From the NCBI RefSeq assembly GCF_030284385.1, contig NZ_CP127221.1, forward strand, positions 806,001 to 870,000: DNA of 64,000 nucleotides, written 5' to 3'. Position 1 is the first letter of the stretch, and every line of letters begins with the position of its first letter. Source of the stretch: Altererythrobacter rubellus. GTDB taxonomy: Bacteria > Pseudomonadota > Alphaproteobacteria > Sphingomonadales > Sphingomonadaceae. Shown here piece after piece: positions 26,465 through 35,970 of this stretch. The position numbers and the translations under genes were made by a program. Below the pieces are notes generated by a model, which saw nothing but the letters and a program-made list of their open reading frames with translations, was not told where the DNA came from and made no database searches.

Positions 26465-27444
26465 CAATGCTTGATACTCAAGCCTTAAGGAATGAGGCGG
26501 CTCAGGAGCCGGACCCCGTCCACACAGGCGAAGTGACCAGCGAAACGCAAGTTATCGCGATTTACGGCAAGGGGGGCTCTGGGAAGAGCTTTGCCTTGTC
26601 GAACCTCAGCTACATGATGGCGCAGCAAGGCAAACGTGTGCTGCTTATCGGATGTGACCCCAAGTCTGACACTACCAGCCTGTTGTTTGGCGGCAAGAGC
26701 TGCCCAACCATCATTGAAACTTCCTCGAAGAAAAAGCTTGCGGGTGAAGAAGTCACTATCGAAGACGTATGTTTCCAGCGTGACGGCGTCTTTGCGATGG
26801 AGCTTGGCGGACCTGAGGTCGGTCGCGGCTGCGGCGGGCGCGGGATCATCCACGGCTTCGAGTTGCTGGAAAAGCTCGGCTTCCATGAATGGGGTTTCGA
26901 CTACGTCCTGTTGGATTTTCTGGGCGACGTAGTTTGCGGCGGTTTCGGCCTGCCGATTGCACGCGATATGTGCCAGAAAGTGATTGTCGTCGGCTCGAAC
27001 GATTTGCAATCGCTCTATGTCGCAAACAATGTCTGCCAAGCGGTCGAATACTTCCGCAAGATGGGTGGCAATGTCGGTGTTGCCGGCATGATAGTAAACA
27101 AGGACGACGGTACTGGAGAGGCGGCAGCCTTCGCGAAGGCGGTCGACATTCCCGTGCTGACAGCAATTCCGGCAGATGAAGATATCCGCCGCAAATCCGC
27201 CAATTATCAGATCATCGGAAAGCCAGGCGGCGAATGGAGTGGGCTGTTTGAACAGCTAGCTGAAAACGTTGCCAAGGCGCCGCCGCGCCAACCTGCTCCC
27301 TTAGACCAGGACGGGTTGCTTGGCCTCTTCTCCCCCGAAGACACTGGAGGCGATGTCAAACTCGTTCCGGCGACCCAGGCCGATATGCGCGGCGGCACTT
27401 TTGAGCCGAAGCCCAGCCTCGAAGTTATTTACGATGAGGTGTGA
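26461..27444 (+). CDS. bchX: Chlorophyllide a reductase iron protein subunit
   Basis: BchX is the nitrogenase-Fe-protein-like ATPase that passes electrons to BchYZ. The 327-aa protein has the P-loop YGKGGSGKSFALSNLSYM near residue 37, switch residues GCDPKSDTT, and the two conserved [4Fe-4S] Cys in GRGCGGRGI and DVVCGGFGLPI. It has SGKS where nitrogenase NifH and BchL have GIGKS, the normal BchX variation. Followed after 3 nt by bchY. Confidence 0.97.
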   Translation: MTMLDTQALRNEAAQEPDPVHTGEVTSETQVIAIYGKGGSGKSFALSNLSYMMAQQGKRVLLIGCDPKSDTTSLLFGGKSCPTIIETSSKKKLAGEEVTIEDVCFQRDGVFAMELGGPEVGRGCGGRGIIHGFELLEKLGFHEWGFDYVLLDFLGDVVCGGFGLPIARDMCQKVIVVGSNDLQSLYVANNVCQAVEYFRKMGGNVGVAGMIVNKDDGTGEAAAFAKAVDIPVLTAIPADEDIRRKSANYQIIGKPGGEWSGLFEQLAENVAKAPPRQPAPLDQDGLLGLFSPEDTGGDVKLVPATQADMRGGTFEPKPSLEVIYDEV

Positions 27445-27447
27445 CGC

Positions 27448-29004
27448 TTGACTGATCTGAACGCATCGATGCGCACTGAAGAACGGACGCGTGACCAACT
27501 TGATCTTGGATCGGGCGGGGAGCCGACGGCTGGCGCCTGCTCCAGCAAGGACACCATGCTTGAAGCCGCACGCAAAGCTGGCAAGAGCGACATTCTGGAT
27601 CGCTACGCCGCAGATTATCCGGTCGACCCGGCGCGCGGACCACATGATCAACCGCAATCAATGTGTCCAGCCTTCGGATCGCTCCGCGTCGGGTTGCGCA
27701 TGCAACGCACCGCCACGGTTCTGTCCGGTTCGGCCTGCTGCGTTTACGGGCTGACTTTTACTTCGCATTTCTACGGCGCACGTCGCACGGTTGGTTACGT
27801 GCCGTTCAACTCCGAAACGCTTGTTACGGGCAAGCTGTTCGAAGACATCAAGGAAGCGGTCGAGGAGTTGGCCGATCCTGCCAATTACGATTCAATTGTC
27901 GTGACGAATCTCTGTGTACCCACTGCCAGCGGTGTGCCCTTGCGGCTGTTGCCCAAGGCAATCAACGGAGTGCGCATTATCGGTATCGACGTACCTGGTT
28001 TCGGTATTCCAACCCATGCCGAGGCCAAGGACGTACTCGCTGGCGCTATGCTGCAATATGCGCGCAACGAGGCCGAGCAAGGTCCTGTCGCCGTTCCGAA
28101 ACAGCGCTCGGACAGGCCGACGGTGACCTTGCTCGGAGAGATGTTTCCAGCAGATCCGGTCGGCCTGGCGCAGTTGATTGCGCCAATGGGGCTTGCGACG
28201 GGCCCAGTCGTGCCAACCCGCGAATGGCGAGAGCTCTACGCTGCCCTCGACTGTTCGGTAGTGGCTGCAATTCATCCCTTCTACACGGCCAGCATTCGCG
28301 AATTCGAAGCCGCGGGTCGTTCAGTAGTTGGCTCCGCGCCAGTCGGTCGCGATGGCACGGTCGCGTGGCTGGATGCGATTGGCGCTGCTTGCGGTGTGGC
28401 GCAAGACCAGATCGACGCAGCCAAAAATGCGGCGCTTCCAGCGATCGAAGCTGCACTGGCAGCAGCTCCCATAAAAGGCCGAGTGACAGTCTCTGGCTAT
28501 GAGGGTTCCGAGCTCTTGGTTGCGCGCCTGCTAATCGAAAGCGGCGCGGACGTGCCCTATGTCGGCACTGCCTGTCCACGTACGCCATGGTCCGAACCCG
28601 ATCGTCAATGGCTCGAAGCCAAAGACGTGAAAGTGCAATACCGCGCGAGCCTGGAGCAGGATATCGCAGCAGTAGACGAGTATCGCCCGGACTTGGCGAT
28701 CGGTACTACACCGGTTGTACAGCACGCCAAACAGCACGGCATGCCGGCCATGTATTTCACGAACTTGATTTCAGCGCGCCCGCTTATGGGTGTCGCTGGC
28801 GCAGGCAGCTTGGCGCAAGTCATCAATGCCGCGATTGCCAATAAGAATCGCTTTGCGAAGATGACTGCCTTCTTTGAAGGGGTTGGCAAGGATATGAGTG
28901 CAGGTGTGTGGGAAGACACCCCGCAGGACCGCCCGCTGTTCAAGAAGAAATTCGCCGCGCAAAACATCGCCGCGCGCAAGGCCAGTGAGGCGGTGGGTAC
29001 ATGA
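27448..29004 (+). CDS. bchY: Chlorophyllide a reductase subunit Y
   Basis: BchY and BchZ form the catalytic heterotetramer that reduces ring B of chlorophyllide a. The 518-aa protein includes [20 protein letters not shown] and [21 protein letters not shown] with cysteines for the bridging Fe-S cluster, and [19 protein letters not shown] toward the C-terminus. The start is a TTG at 27448 with GAGG upstream. A Ser/Gly/Ala-rich N-terminal extension precedes the core. The stop overlaps bchZ by 4 nt. Confidence 0.96.
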   Translation: MTDLNASMRTEERTRDQLDLGSGGEPTAGACSSKDTMLEAARKAGKSDILDRYAADYPVDPARGPHDQPQSMCPAFGSLRVGLRMQRTATVLSGSACCVYGLTFTSHFYGARRTVGYVPFNSETLVTGKLFEDIKEAVEELADPANYDSIVVTNLCVPTASGVPLRLLPKAINGVRIIGIDVPGFGIPTHAEAKDVLAGAMLQYARNEAEQGPVAVPKQRSDRPTVTLLGEMFPADPVGLAQLIAPMGLATGPVVPTREWRELYAALDCSVVAAIHPFYTASIREFEAAGRSVVGSAPVGRDGTVAWLDAIGAACGVAQDQIDAAKNAALPAIEAALAAAPIKGRVTVSGYEGSELLVARLLIESGADVPYVGTACPRTPWSEPDRQWLEAKDVKVQYRASLEQDIAAVDEYRPDLAIGTTPVVQHAKQHGMPAMYFTNLISARPLMGVAGAGSLAQVINAAIANKNRFAKMTAFFEGVGKDMSAGVWEDTPQDRPLFKKKFAAQNIAARKASEAVGT

Positions 29005-30446
29005 CGCTGATCCTCGATCATGACCGCGCGGGCGGATATTGGGGCGCGATTTATGCCTTTACCGCAATCAAAGGCTTGCAAGTCGTGATCGACGGGCCAG
29101 TCGGGTGTGAGAACCTGCCAGTCACCTCAGTCCTGCATTATACAGACGGTTTGCCGCCCCACGAACTTCCGATCGTCGTTACGGGCATCGGCGAAGAGGA
29201 GCTGGGCAAAACCGGGACAGAAGGCGCGATGAAACGCGCATGGGAAACGCTCGATCCGGATTTGCCATCCGTGGTGGTGACTGGCTCGATCTCCGAAATG
29301 ATAGGCGGCGGCGTTACACCTGAAGGCACCACTCTCAAGCGCTTCCTGCCGCGCACTATCGATGAAGATCAGTGGGAATCGGCTGATCGGGCGCTGAGCT
29401 GGCTTTGGACCGAATTTGGGCCAAAGAAGATGCCGAAGCAGCGCGAGCGCAAGGAAGGCGAAAAGCCGAAGGTCAATATCATTGGCCCGTCCTACGGCAT
29501 GTTCAATATGGCGTCAGATCTCGCCGAGATTCGCCGCCTGGTTGAGGGCATCGGGGCGGAAGTGAACATGGCTTTCCCGCTGGGTAGCCATTTGGCCGAT
29601 ATCAAGAAGCTGGGCATGGCAGATGCGAATGTCTGTCTTTACCGCGAGTTCGGCCGGAACCTTTGTGAGCTTCTTGAGCGGCCCTATTTCCAAGCGCCAA
29701 TCGGTTTGGAGAGCACTACCAAGTTTCTTGAGGCGCTTGGCGAGGAGCTGGATCTCGACCCGGCGCCCTTTATCGAACGTGAGAAGCACACTACGATCAA
29801 GCCGCTGTGGGACCTGTGGCGTTCGGTCACTCAAGATTTCTTCGGCACTGCCAATTTCGGAATCGTTGCGAACGAGACCTATGCACGCGGCATTCGCAAC
29901 TTCCTGGAGGGCGATATGGGGCTGCCGTGCAGCTTTGCCTTTAGCCGGTCGGCTGGGGTGAAACCCGACAATCAGGCTGTGCGCGAAGCGATCCATACCA
30001 ATCCGCCGCTCGTAGTATTCGGATCTTATAACGAACGAATGTACATGGCCGAATGCGGCGCGCGCGGGATCTATATCCCCGCGAGCTTCCCCGGCGCTGC
30101 CATACGCCGTCATACCGGCACGCCCTTTATGGGCTATTCTGGGGCGACCTATCTCGTGCAGGAAGTGTGCAATGCGCTGTTTGATGCGCTGTTCCACATC
30201 CTGCCACTGTCGACGCAAATGGACGCAGGCGACGCCACGCCGGCGCGCGAATATGAAGAGCTTGCTTGGGACGAAGACGCCAAAGCGAAGCTTGACGCGC
30301 TGGTCGAAGCACAGCCCGTGTTAATCCGGATTTCCGCTGCCAAACGGCTTCGCGATGCTGCTGAACGCGCCACGCGGCGTGCAGGCGAAACCCAGGTCTC
30401 ATCCGACCGGCTGGCGGACGCCCTGCTTGAAGGACACAGTGCATGA
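29001..30446 (+). CDS. bchZ: Chlorophyllide a reductase subunit Z
   Basis: BchZ is the nitrogenase-NifK-like partner of BchY. The 481-aa protein opens [20 protein letters not shown], with the Cys in [20 protein letters not shown] (an Fe-S ligand region shared with BchY), the central [20 protein letters not shown] and a C-terminal helical region. The stop TGA is shared with the ATG of a 42-codon ORF (30443) through an ATGA overlap, placing that ORF at the puf operon entry. Confidence 0.97.
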   Translation: MTLILDHDRAGGYWGAIYAFTAIKGLQVVIDGPVGCENLPVTSVLHYTDGLPPHELPIVVTGIGEEELGKTGTEGAMKRAWETLDPDLPSVVVTGSISEMIGGGVTPEGTTLKRFLPRTIDEDQWESADRALSWLWTEFGPKKMPKQRERKEGEKPKVNIIGPSYGMFNMASDLAEIRRLVEGIGAEVNMAFPLGSHLADIKKLGMADANVCLYREFGRNLCELLERPYFQAPIGLESTTKFLEALGEELDLDPAPFIEREKHTTIKPLWDLWRSVTQDFFGTANFGIVANETYARGIRNFLEGDMGLPCSFAFSRSAGVKPDNQAVREAIHTNPPLVVFGSYNERMYMAECGARGIYIPASFPGAAIRRHTGTPFMGYSGATYLVQEVCNALFDALFHILPLSTQMDAGDATPAREYEELAWDEDAKAKLDALVEAQPVLIRISAAKRLRDAAERATRRAGETQVSSDRLADALLEGHSA

Positions 30447-30571
30447 GTGCGCTCACACAGATCGCTCGCAGCAATGCGAGCCCAGCAATCCATGCGATCA
30501 TTTTCGCACGGATACCGACGGAGGCACGTCGCCTCTCGCACAACAACCCAAAATGGGAGAATAGGCTATGA
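30443..30571 (+). CDS. Candidate 42-aa small protein between bchZ and pufB
   Basis: The ORF starts at the ATG overlapping the bchZ stop, ends with a TGA overlapping the pufB ATG, and has AAGGA 8 nt upstream. The product starts [20 protein letters not shown] and ends [12 protein letters not shown]. It is basic, has no membrane helix and does not resemble PufQ, which occupies this position in Rhodobacter. Third-position G+C is only about 60 percent, so coding is uncertain. A GNRA-loop hairpin lies inside it. Confidence 0.4.
   Translation: MSALTQIARSNASPAIHAIIFARIPTEARRLSHNNPKWENRL
30464..30481 (+). other. RNA hairpin with GCAA tetraloop upstream of pufB
   Basis: GCTCGCA and TGCGAGC form a perfect 7-bp stem closed by a GCAA (GNRA) loop, 86 nt before the pufB start. 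It has no T tract, so it is not a terminator. It could mark the 5' end of a processed, stable pufBA message, as intercistronic hairpins do in other puf operons; this is inferred. Confidence 0.5.
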
Positions 30572-30717
30572 GTGATGTGGGAATGAGCACATATCTCACC
30601 CCCGAAGAAGCTAAGGAGTTCCACAAACTCTTTATGTTTTGGTTCGCCGCTCACACCGGGATCGCTGTCGTGGCGCACCTGCTGGTGTGGACCTGGCGTC
30701 CGTGGATAGGCATCTGA
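30568..30717 (+). CDS. pufB: Light-harvesting 1 beta subunit
   Basis: This is the core antenna beta polypeptide, too short for most ORF cut-offs: 49 aa starting [20 protein letters not shown]. It has one membrane helix (about 19-41) with His ligands in FAAHTGIAVVAHLLVW and the conserved WTWRPW C-terminus that binds bacteriochlorophyll through the second His. GGGAG lies 8 nt before the ATG. pufA follows 64 nt later. Confidence 0.96.
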   Translation: MSDVGMSTYLTPEEAKEFHKLFMFWFAAHTGIAVVAHLLVWTWRPWIGI

Positions 30718-30781
30718 ACCAACTGGAGCTGCTTGGCGGCCGTCAAGCGGCAAAGTTCAATATAAAATAAGGAATTAGACC

Positions 30782-30946
30782 ATGTGGAGAACTTGGCTAA
30801 CATATGATCCGCGCAGAGTTTTGGTAGGCCTTCACGTCTACTTGGCTGTGCTCGCGTTCACTATTCACTTCATCCTGCTGAGCACGGACACTTACAACTG
30901 GATGGATGGCCCCAATGCGCGGGCAACCATCGAGCTGGTCGAGTAG
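30782..30946 (+). CDS. pufA: Light-harvesting 1 alpha subunit
   Basis: The core antenna alpha polypeptide has 54 aa starting [20 protein letters not shown]. It has a single transmembrane helix with [16 protein letters not shown], where the His is the bacteriochlorophyll ligand, and a short acidic C-tail. TAAGGA lies about 8 nt upstream. It is followed by a strong stem-loop before pufL. Confidence 0.96.
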   Translation: MWRTWLTYDPRRVLVGLHVYLAVLAFTIHFILLSTDTYNWMDGPNARATIELVE

Positions 30947-30984
30947 CTGAGGCTCTTAGCGAAGAGATAAACATTCGACAGTGC

Positions 30985-31022
30985 GAGGGCGACGGCCGAC
31001 AAATTTGGTCGGCCCCGCCTCA
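30985..31022 (+). other. Stem-loop between pufA and pufL (message-stability hairpin)
   Basis: GGCCGAC (30994-31000) pairs with GTCGGCC (31008-31014) around AAATTTG. Outer bases GAGG-GCG and CGC-CTC extend the stem to about 30985-31022. In Rhodobacter an intercistronic hairpin here protects pufBA RNA and sets the LH1 to reaction-centre ratio; position and shape support the same role. Confidence 0.75.
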
Positions 31023-31079
31023 CAGGTCGAATTCGAGAAACATTGATCTCGCCATTTTGAGGCGGGGGAGGATTGGGTT

Positions 31080-31904
31080 ATGGCGCTCCTCAGTTTTGAG
31101 CGAAAGTATCGCGTGCGTGGTGGCACGCTGATCGGCGGGGACCTGTTCGATTTCTGGGTCGGCCCATTTTACGTCGGCTTTTTCGGAGTCGTCACCGCGA
31201 TCTTCGCGACCTTAGGGACAGCGTTGATATTCTACGCTGCGTCACAAGGCCCGACCTGGAATCCTTGGCTCATAAGTATCGCACCACCGGATTTGAGCTA
31301 CGGATTGTCAATGGCGCCGTTGAAGGAAGGAGGGTTCTGGCAAGTCATCACGGTTTGCGCGATCATCTCTTTCGTTTCATGGGCGCTCCGAGAGGTTGAG
31401 ATCTGCCGCAAGCTGGGAATGGGTTACCATGTCCCGGTTGCGTTCGGGGTTGCAATTCTCGCTTATGTGACGCTCGTTGTCATCCGGCCCGTACTCATGG
31501 GTGGCTGGCATTTTGGTTTTCCTTACGGGATATTCAGCCACTTGGACTGGGTATCCAACACGGGGTACCAATACCTGCATTTCCACTACAACCCGGCGCA
31601 TATGCTGGCGGTGTCGTTCTTCTTTACGACCACACTTGCCCTGGCATTACATGGCGCCTTGGTGCTGTCAGCGGTCAATCCAGAGCGCGGCGGCGAAGTG
31701 AAAACGCCGGAATATGAAGACACCTTCTTCCGGGATCTGATCGGTTATTCGGTTGGAACGCTCGGCATTCACCGCGTGGGCTTGCTTCTCGCGCTTAACG
31801 CCGGCTTCTGGAGCGCAGTCTGCATCGTAATCAGTGGTCCTTTGTGGACCAAAGGTTGGCCCGAGTGGTGGACCTGGTGGCTCAATCTGCCGATCTGGGC
31901 GTGA
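31080..31904 (+). CDS. pufL: Photosynthetic reaction centre L subunit
   Basis: PufL is a five-helix membrane subunit holding special-pair bacteriochlorophylls, bacteriopheophytin and quinone. The 274-aa protein starts [20 protein letters not shown], with [20 protein letters not shown] and [16 protein letters not shown] carrying His ligands for the special pair and the non-haem iron. The ATG follows GGGGGAGG. pufM starts 14 nt later. Confidence 0.98.
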   Translation: MALLSFERKYRVRGGTLIGGDLFDFWVGPFYVGFFGVVTAIFATLGTALIFYAASQGPTWNPWLISIAPPDLSYGLSMAPLKEGGFWQVITVCAIISFVSWALREVEICRKLGMGYHVPVAFGVAILAYVTLVVIRPVLMGGWHFGFPYGIFSHLDWVSNTGYQYLHFHYNPAHMLAVSFFFTTTLALALHGALVLSAVNPERGGEVKTPEYEDTFFRDLIGYSVGTLGIHRVGLLLALNAGFWSAVCIVISGPLWTKGWPEWWTWWLNLPIWA

Positions 31905-31918
31905 GGGGAGACTGAACC

Positions 31919-32890
31919 ATGGCGACTTATCAAAACATCTTCACACAGGTTCAACTGAACCATCCGCCTGAACTCGGCATCCCACTGCCAGACGGACAGC
32001 ACGAACCGCGTTTCAATATCACTTTCATCAATCGCTGGCTCGGCACGATCGGTCATGCGCAGATCGGCCCGTTCTATCTTGGGTGGACTGGCATCGGAGC
32101 GCTAGCATTTGGCTTGCTGGCATTCTTCATCATCGGGATGAATATGTGGGCTTCGGTTGGCTGGGATCCGATCCAGTTTGTCCGCCAGCTGTTTTGGCTC
32201 TCGCTTGAACCGCCCGGCCCGCAATATGGCTTTTCGCCATTCGTCCCGCTTAATGAAGGCGGCTGGTTCATTCTGACCGGCGCATTTCTTACCATCTCGG
32301 TGCTGCTCTGGTGGTTAAGGACCTATCTGCGCGCAAAAGAGCTTGGCATGGGCATGCATGTGCCCTGGGCTTTTGCCTCAGCGATCTGGTTGTTTCTGGT
32401 TTTGGGCTTCCTGCGGCCGATGTTCATGGGGAGTTGGGCCGAAGCGGTGCCGTATGGCATCTTCCCGCACCTTGATTGGACGGCGGCATTTTCGATCCGC
32501 TACGGCAACCTGTTCTACAACCCGTTCCACGCGCTTTCGATCGTGTTCCTTTACGGTTCGACGCTGCTCTTCGCGATGCACGGGGCGACGATTCTTGCTG
32601 TTGGCCGTTATGGGGGTGAACGCGAGATCGAGCAGATTACCGATCGAGGCACTGCATCAGAGCGTGCAGCGCTGTTCTGGCGCTGGACCATGGGTTTCAA
32701 CGCGACGATGGAATCAATCCACCGATGGGCATGGTGGTTTGCGGTGCTGACCACGCTGACCGGCGGGATCGGCATATTGCTGACCGGCACTGTGGTCGAC
32801 AATTGGTATCTATGGGCGCAGCAACATGGTTTTGCCCCGGCCTATCCCGACACCGGGGTCGTTGACCCTGCCGCCATTCCAGGGGAGTGA
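31919..32890 (+). CDS. pufM: Photosynthetic reaction centre M subunit
   Basis: PufM is the second five-helix core subunit, 323 aa. It starts [20 protein letters not shown] and carries [20 protein letters not shown] and [20 protein letters not shown] with the His ligands, then [29 protein letters not shown] precedes the ATG. It is followed by pufC, and the short spacing suggests coordinated translation. Confidence 0.98.
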   Translation: MATYQNIFTQVQLNHPPELGIPLPDGQHEPRFNITFINRWLGTIGHAQIGPFYLGWTGIGALAFGLLAFFIIGMNMWASVGWDPIQFVRQLFWLSLEPPGPQYGFSPFVPLNEGGWFILTGAFLTISVLLWWLRTYLRAKELGMGMHVPWAFASAIWLFLVLGFLRPMFMGSWAEAVPYGIFPHLDWTAAFSIRYGNLFYNPFHALSIVFLYGSTLLFAMHGATILAVGRYGGEREIEQITDRGTASERAALFWRWTMGFNATMESIHRWAWWFAVLTTLTGGIGILLTGTVVDNWYLWAQQHGFAPAYPDTGVVDPAAIPGE

Positions 32891-32895
32891 GTAGG

Positions 32896-33945
32896 ATGAA
32901 AACGACAGTTAAAATTGTAGTGCTTTCTGCTCTTCCCCTTGTTCTGGCAGCTTGCGAGATCCAGCCAAAGGTTTCTGAGCAGAATGGTTTTCGCGGCACA
33001 GGTATGAACCAAGTTGCGCTGCGTTCGGTGGCAGAGGCCGAGTACGATGTTCCGGCACCGCCCTATGAACTGCCGCCACCTGGTGGCCCTTCAGCTGGCG
33101 AAGTCTATGAGAACGTCCAGGTCCTTGGCGACATCTCAGCTGATGAGTTCAATTATCTGATGGCTGCGATCACCGAATGGGTAGCACCTGATGAAGGCTG
33201 CAACTATTGCCACAACCCGGCGAATATGGCGTCTGACGAAGTCTATACCAAAGTTGTAGCAAGGCGCATGATCCAGATGAATCAGACGATCAATGCGAAT
33301 TACGAAAGCCACGTGGCCGATACAGGTGTCACATGCTGGACGTGCCACCGTGGGAACAACATTCCGGAAAATTACTGGACCTTGCCGGAAGACGCCAACC
33401 ACAATTCAGTCAAGATCACGAAGCGGGGGCAGAACAGTCCAACTCCCGAAACCGCATATAGCTCGCTTCCTGTGAATGCGGTCGCGCGGTATTTTCTGAA
33501 TGACGAGACAGTGCAGAATATCCGCGTCGCATCGACCGGGCTTTACCCAAGCGAAGACAATACGTTGTCCACCATGGAAACCGAGAACACCTATGCACTA
33601 ATGCTGCATATGTCAGACTCGCTCGGTGTGAACTGCACCTTCTGCCACAATACGCAAAGCTTCGGAGCCTGGAACATCAGCCCGGCGCAGCGTGCAGTTG
33701 CTTGGCACGGCACGCGTATGGTCGCGCGTATGAATCAGGAATATATCACTCCGCTGGCTCCGGTCTTCCCCGAGAACCGGCTTGGCAATGCAGGTGACCC
33801 GTTCAAGGTCAATTGCACGACTTGCCACCAAGGTGTGAACAAGCCGATGGGCGGCGCGCAGATGGCGAAAGACTATCCTGCGTTGTTGTCTGTTCCGGCC
33901 GCACCGGTGCAGGAAGCAGAAGCTGACGCTGAAGAGGCGACATAA
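32896..33945 (+). CDS. pufC: Tetraheme reaction-centre cytochrome c subunit
   Basis: PufC re-reduces the photo-oxidised special pair from the periplasmic side. The 349-aa lipoprotein has a signal peptide ending LPLVLAAC with the lipidated Cys20. Four CXXCH haem sites are present (CNYCH, CWTCH, CTFCH, CTTCH), together with Met axial ligands. The C-tail is acidic and Ala-rich. The frame also has a GTG at 32887, but the ATG at 32896 is better placed after GGGGAG and before the signal peptide. Confidence 0.97.
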   Translation: MKTTVKIVVLSALPLVLAACEIQPKVSEQNGFRGTGMNQVALRSVAEAEYDVPAPPYELPPPGGPSAGEVYENVQVLGDISADEFNYLMAAITEWVAPDEGCNYCHNPANMASDEVYTKVVARRMIQMNQTINANYESHVADTGVTCWTCHRGNNIPENYWTLPEDANHNSVKITKRGQNSPTPETAYSSLPVNAVARYFLNDETVQNIRVASTGLYPSEDNTLSTMETENTYALMLHMSDSLGVNCTFCHNTQSFGAWNISPAQRAVAWHGTRMVARMNQEYITPLAPVFPENRLGNAGDPFKVNCTTCHQGVNKPMGGAQMAKDYPALLSVPAAPVQEAEADAEEAT

Positions 33946-33965
33946 GAAAAAGACTGATTGCATTT

Positions 33966-33984
33966 GCATTCAAGGCTTGAATGC
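33966..33984. repeat. 19-bp palindrome just after pufC
   Basis: GCATTCAAG-G-CTTGAATGC is a perfect 9-bp inverted repeat, 20 nt after the pufC stop and just ahead of the terminator. It may protect the 3' end of the puf message or bind protein; no function can be read from sequence. Confidence 0.5.
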
Positions 33985-34022
33985 GGCTCGCGCGCAAGGG
34001 CGTTCGGGCCGCTTTTCTTTTG
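33983..34022 (+). terminator. Intrinsic terminator of the puf operon
   Basis: GCGGC pairs with GCCGC over a 20-nt structured loop and is followed by TTTTCTTTT. It ends bchCXYZ-puf transcription before the convergent 82-aa gene. Confidence 0.75.
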
Positions 34023-34039
34023 GTATCTGCGTTCGCAGT

Positions 34040-34288
34040 CTAGCGCTTGCGCCGTGCCAGGTCGGCCAAGTGCACTGGGAATGCGAGCGTCAGGGGAATG
34101 GCAATCCAGATCCAATGGGCATCGACCAACGCCGCCCGTAAAGCGAGTGCGATCAACGCGGCAGGCAACAAAAGCAGAAGCGCATTCAATGGCGACCACC
34201 CTTTGCGCCACAGGATCACGAATTCAATCGCCAGCACTGCGAGCACTATATCGACTGCCGTGCCGCTGGAGAAGAATTGCTCCATCAA
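34040..34288 (-). CDS. Small three-helix membrane protein after tspO
   Basis: I do not recognise the family. The 82-aa protein has three hydrophobic segments (about 10-27, 34-55 and 58-76) separated by short charged turns, with RKGW near residue 28 and a basic C-terminus LARRKR. It starts 9 nt after the tspO stop and is the last gene of the bchG-to-tspO transcription unit. A role in pigment or tetrapyrrole handling is suggested only by position. Confidence 0.75.
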   Translation of the reverse strand: MMEQFFSSGTAVDIVLAVLAIEFVILWRKGWSPLNALLLLLPAALIALALRAALVDAHWIWIAIPLTLAFPVHLADLARRKR

Positions 34289-34297
34289 ACTGTATCG

Positions 34298-34780
34298 TCA
34301 GCCGAAGGGACCGTTAAGTTCAATAACCTGCCAGTTAAGCGCGCCAGCAATCGTCACCCAGATCAGATAGGGCACCAGCAAGAGGCTGGATAGCCGCGAA
34401 ATCCGCCCGGTATAGATGAGCAGGAACAGGATCGAGAGCCAAAGCAACAACAGTTCGGCAAAGGCCCAATCCGGGCGTTGCATGCGGAAGAACATCAGGC
34501 TCCACAGGATGTTGAGAAAGGCGTTCAGTGCGAAATGGCCAATTACCCAGTCGCGCTTGCCGGCAGTAGGGGCTCGTTCCCATGCAATTACAGCTGAAAT
34601 GCAAACCAGCGCGAAGATTGTTGTCCAAGCGATCGGAAAGATCACATCTGGCGGATTCCAGCTCGGTTTTTCAAGCGATTGATACCACGGGCCAAGATCA
34701 GTGATCGTTGCCCCTAGAAATGCGACGCACATCGCAGCCACCGCTGCAACAATAAATGGAATAACCCAGTTTGTGTTCAT
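34298..34780 (-). CDS. tspO: TspO/MBR-family tryptophan-rich sensory protein
   Basis: TspO is a five-helix outer-membrane or membrane tetrapyrrole-binding protein that in Rhodobacter negatively regulates pigment genes in response to oxygen. The 160-aa product has WYQSLEKPSWNPPDVIFPIAW near residue 33, NAFLNILWSLMFFRMQRPDW and LLLVPYLIWVTIAGALNW at the end, all diagnostic. It overlaps bchP by 4 nt, tying its expression to pigment synthesis. Confidence 0.96.
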   Translation of the reverse strand: MNTNWVIPFIVAAVAAMCVAFLGATITDLGPWYQSLEKPSWNPPDVIFPIAWTTIFALVCISAVIAWERAPTAGKRDWVIGHFALNAFLNILWSLMFFRMQRPDWAFAELLLLWLSILFLLIYTGRISRLSSLLLVPYLIWVTIAGALNWQVIELNGPFG

Positions 34781-35970
34781 CTAGCCATCGGCCTCAATCC
34801 CAGCAGATGCGCTGTATCCTTGAGGAAAATTTTCAGATGCGCAAGCGGCTTGGCGCGGACCAGGCGTTTGTTCATATAGGCTTGCCAGGTCAGCTGCTGA
34901 ACGTCCGCATCATCGCACATGTCGACAAAACGCTCCCGGCGCTTGTCGCTGGAATACCAGAAAAACTGCATCATCCCCAGGATCCAGAACACGCGGCCAT
35001 GCTCCTTCATAAAACGCTTGCGAGCTCCCTTGAGTGCAGTCGGATTGCCAGAGACGACGAACTCGCTCGCGGCCTCCGCTGCAATCCGACCGCAAGTCAT
35101 AGCATAATAGATGCCTTCACCTGACGCTGGTGCGACGACACCAGCCGCATCGCCAGCGACGAGCACATCCTTGCCATTGTCCCAACGCTTGAGCGGCTTC
35201 AATGGGATCGGTGCGCCTTCCTTCCGGATCGTTTTGCAGGCATCGAGACCTAGCTCGTCGCGCATGTCAGATACAGTGGCGCGCAAGGGGAAGCCTTTGT
35301 TCGCACTGCCAAGACCAATGCTGGAGGTGTGCCCGTGGGGGAATATCCAGGCGTAGAAATCTGGCGAGAGTTTGCCCTGATAGAAGACATCGCAGCGCGC
35401 TGGATCAAAGCCTCGGTTGTTTGCGGGCGGGCTTTCGATCACTTCGTGATAGGCGAACACGCATTTCATGTCTTCCGCGCCATCAATGTTCTGCCGTGCG
35501 ACTTTCGAACGGGCGCCCTCCGCACCGATCACCAACTTGGCTCGCACTTTCTCAAGTTCTCCGCCGCGACTGGTGCGAAAACACACATGCGTTCCTTGTC
35601 CGTCTCGCTCGATTGTCTCGAAGCTTCCGGTACAGCGTACCGCCCCGTCATTCGCCGCGCGTTGGCGTAGCCATTCGTCGAATACGTCGCGGTCGACCAT
35701 TCCAACAAAGCCGATTTCGCCAACCGGCATGTCTACTTTGCGCCCGGACGGTGCAATCATGCGCGCGGATCGCGCTTTGGCAACAAGCAAAGAGTGCGGG
35801 ATATCGAAATCTTCTAGCAAACGCGGAGGCACTGCGCCGCCGCACGGCTTGATCCGGCCAGCACGGTCAAGCAGCATGACCTTGTGGCCGGCTTTCGCCA
35901 AATCGCTTGCCGCTGTTGCCCCTGCAGGCCCGCCTCCTACGACTACAACATCATAGAGTTCATTGGTCAT
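34777..35970 (-). CDS. bchP: Geranylgeranyl diphosphate / bacteriochlorophyll reductase
   Basis: BchP reduces the geranylgeranyl tail to phytyl. The 397-aa FAD-dependent protein starts YDVVVVGGGPAGATAASDLA, with the family's second motif VLVAGDAAGVVAPASGEGI near residue 268 and a helical C-terminus. It overlaps the upstream pucC-like gene and the downstream tspO by 4 nt each. Confidence 0.97.
   Translation of the reverse strand: MTNELYDVVVVGGGPAGATAASDLAKAGHKVMLLDRAGRIKPCGGAVPPRLLEDFDIPHSLLVAKARSARMIAPSGRKVDMPVGEIGFVGMVDRDVFDEWLRQRAANDGAVRCTGSFETIERDGQGTHVCFRTSRGGELEKVRAKLVIGAEGARSKVARQNIDGAEDMKCVFAYHEVIESPPANNRGFDPARCDVFYQGKLSPDFYAWIFPHGHTSSIGLGSANKGFPLRATVSDMRDELGLDACKTIRKEGAPIPLKPLKRWDNGKDVLVAGDAAGVVAPASGEGIYYAMTCGRIAAEAASEFVVSGNPTALKGARKRFMKEHGRVFWILGMMQFFWYSSDKRRERFVDMCDDADVQQLTWQAYMNKRLVRAKPLAHLKIFLKDTAHLLGLRPMAR

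Noticed and set aside
30443..30571. Naming the 42-aa ORF pufQ
   Set aside because: The position matches, but the product has no membrane helix and no PufQ sequence pattern; only a candidate small ORF is claimed.
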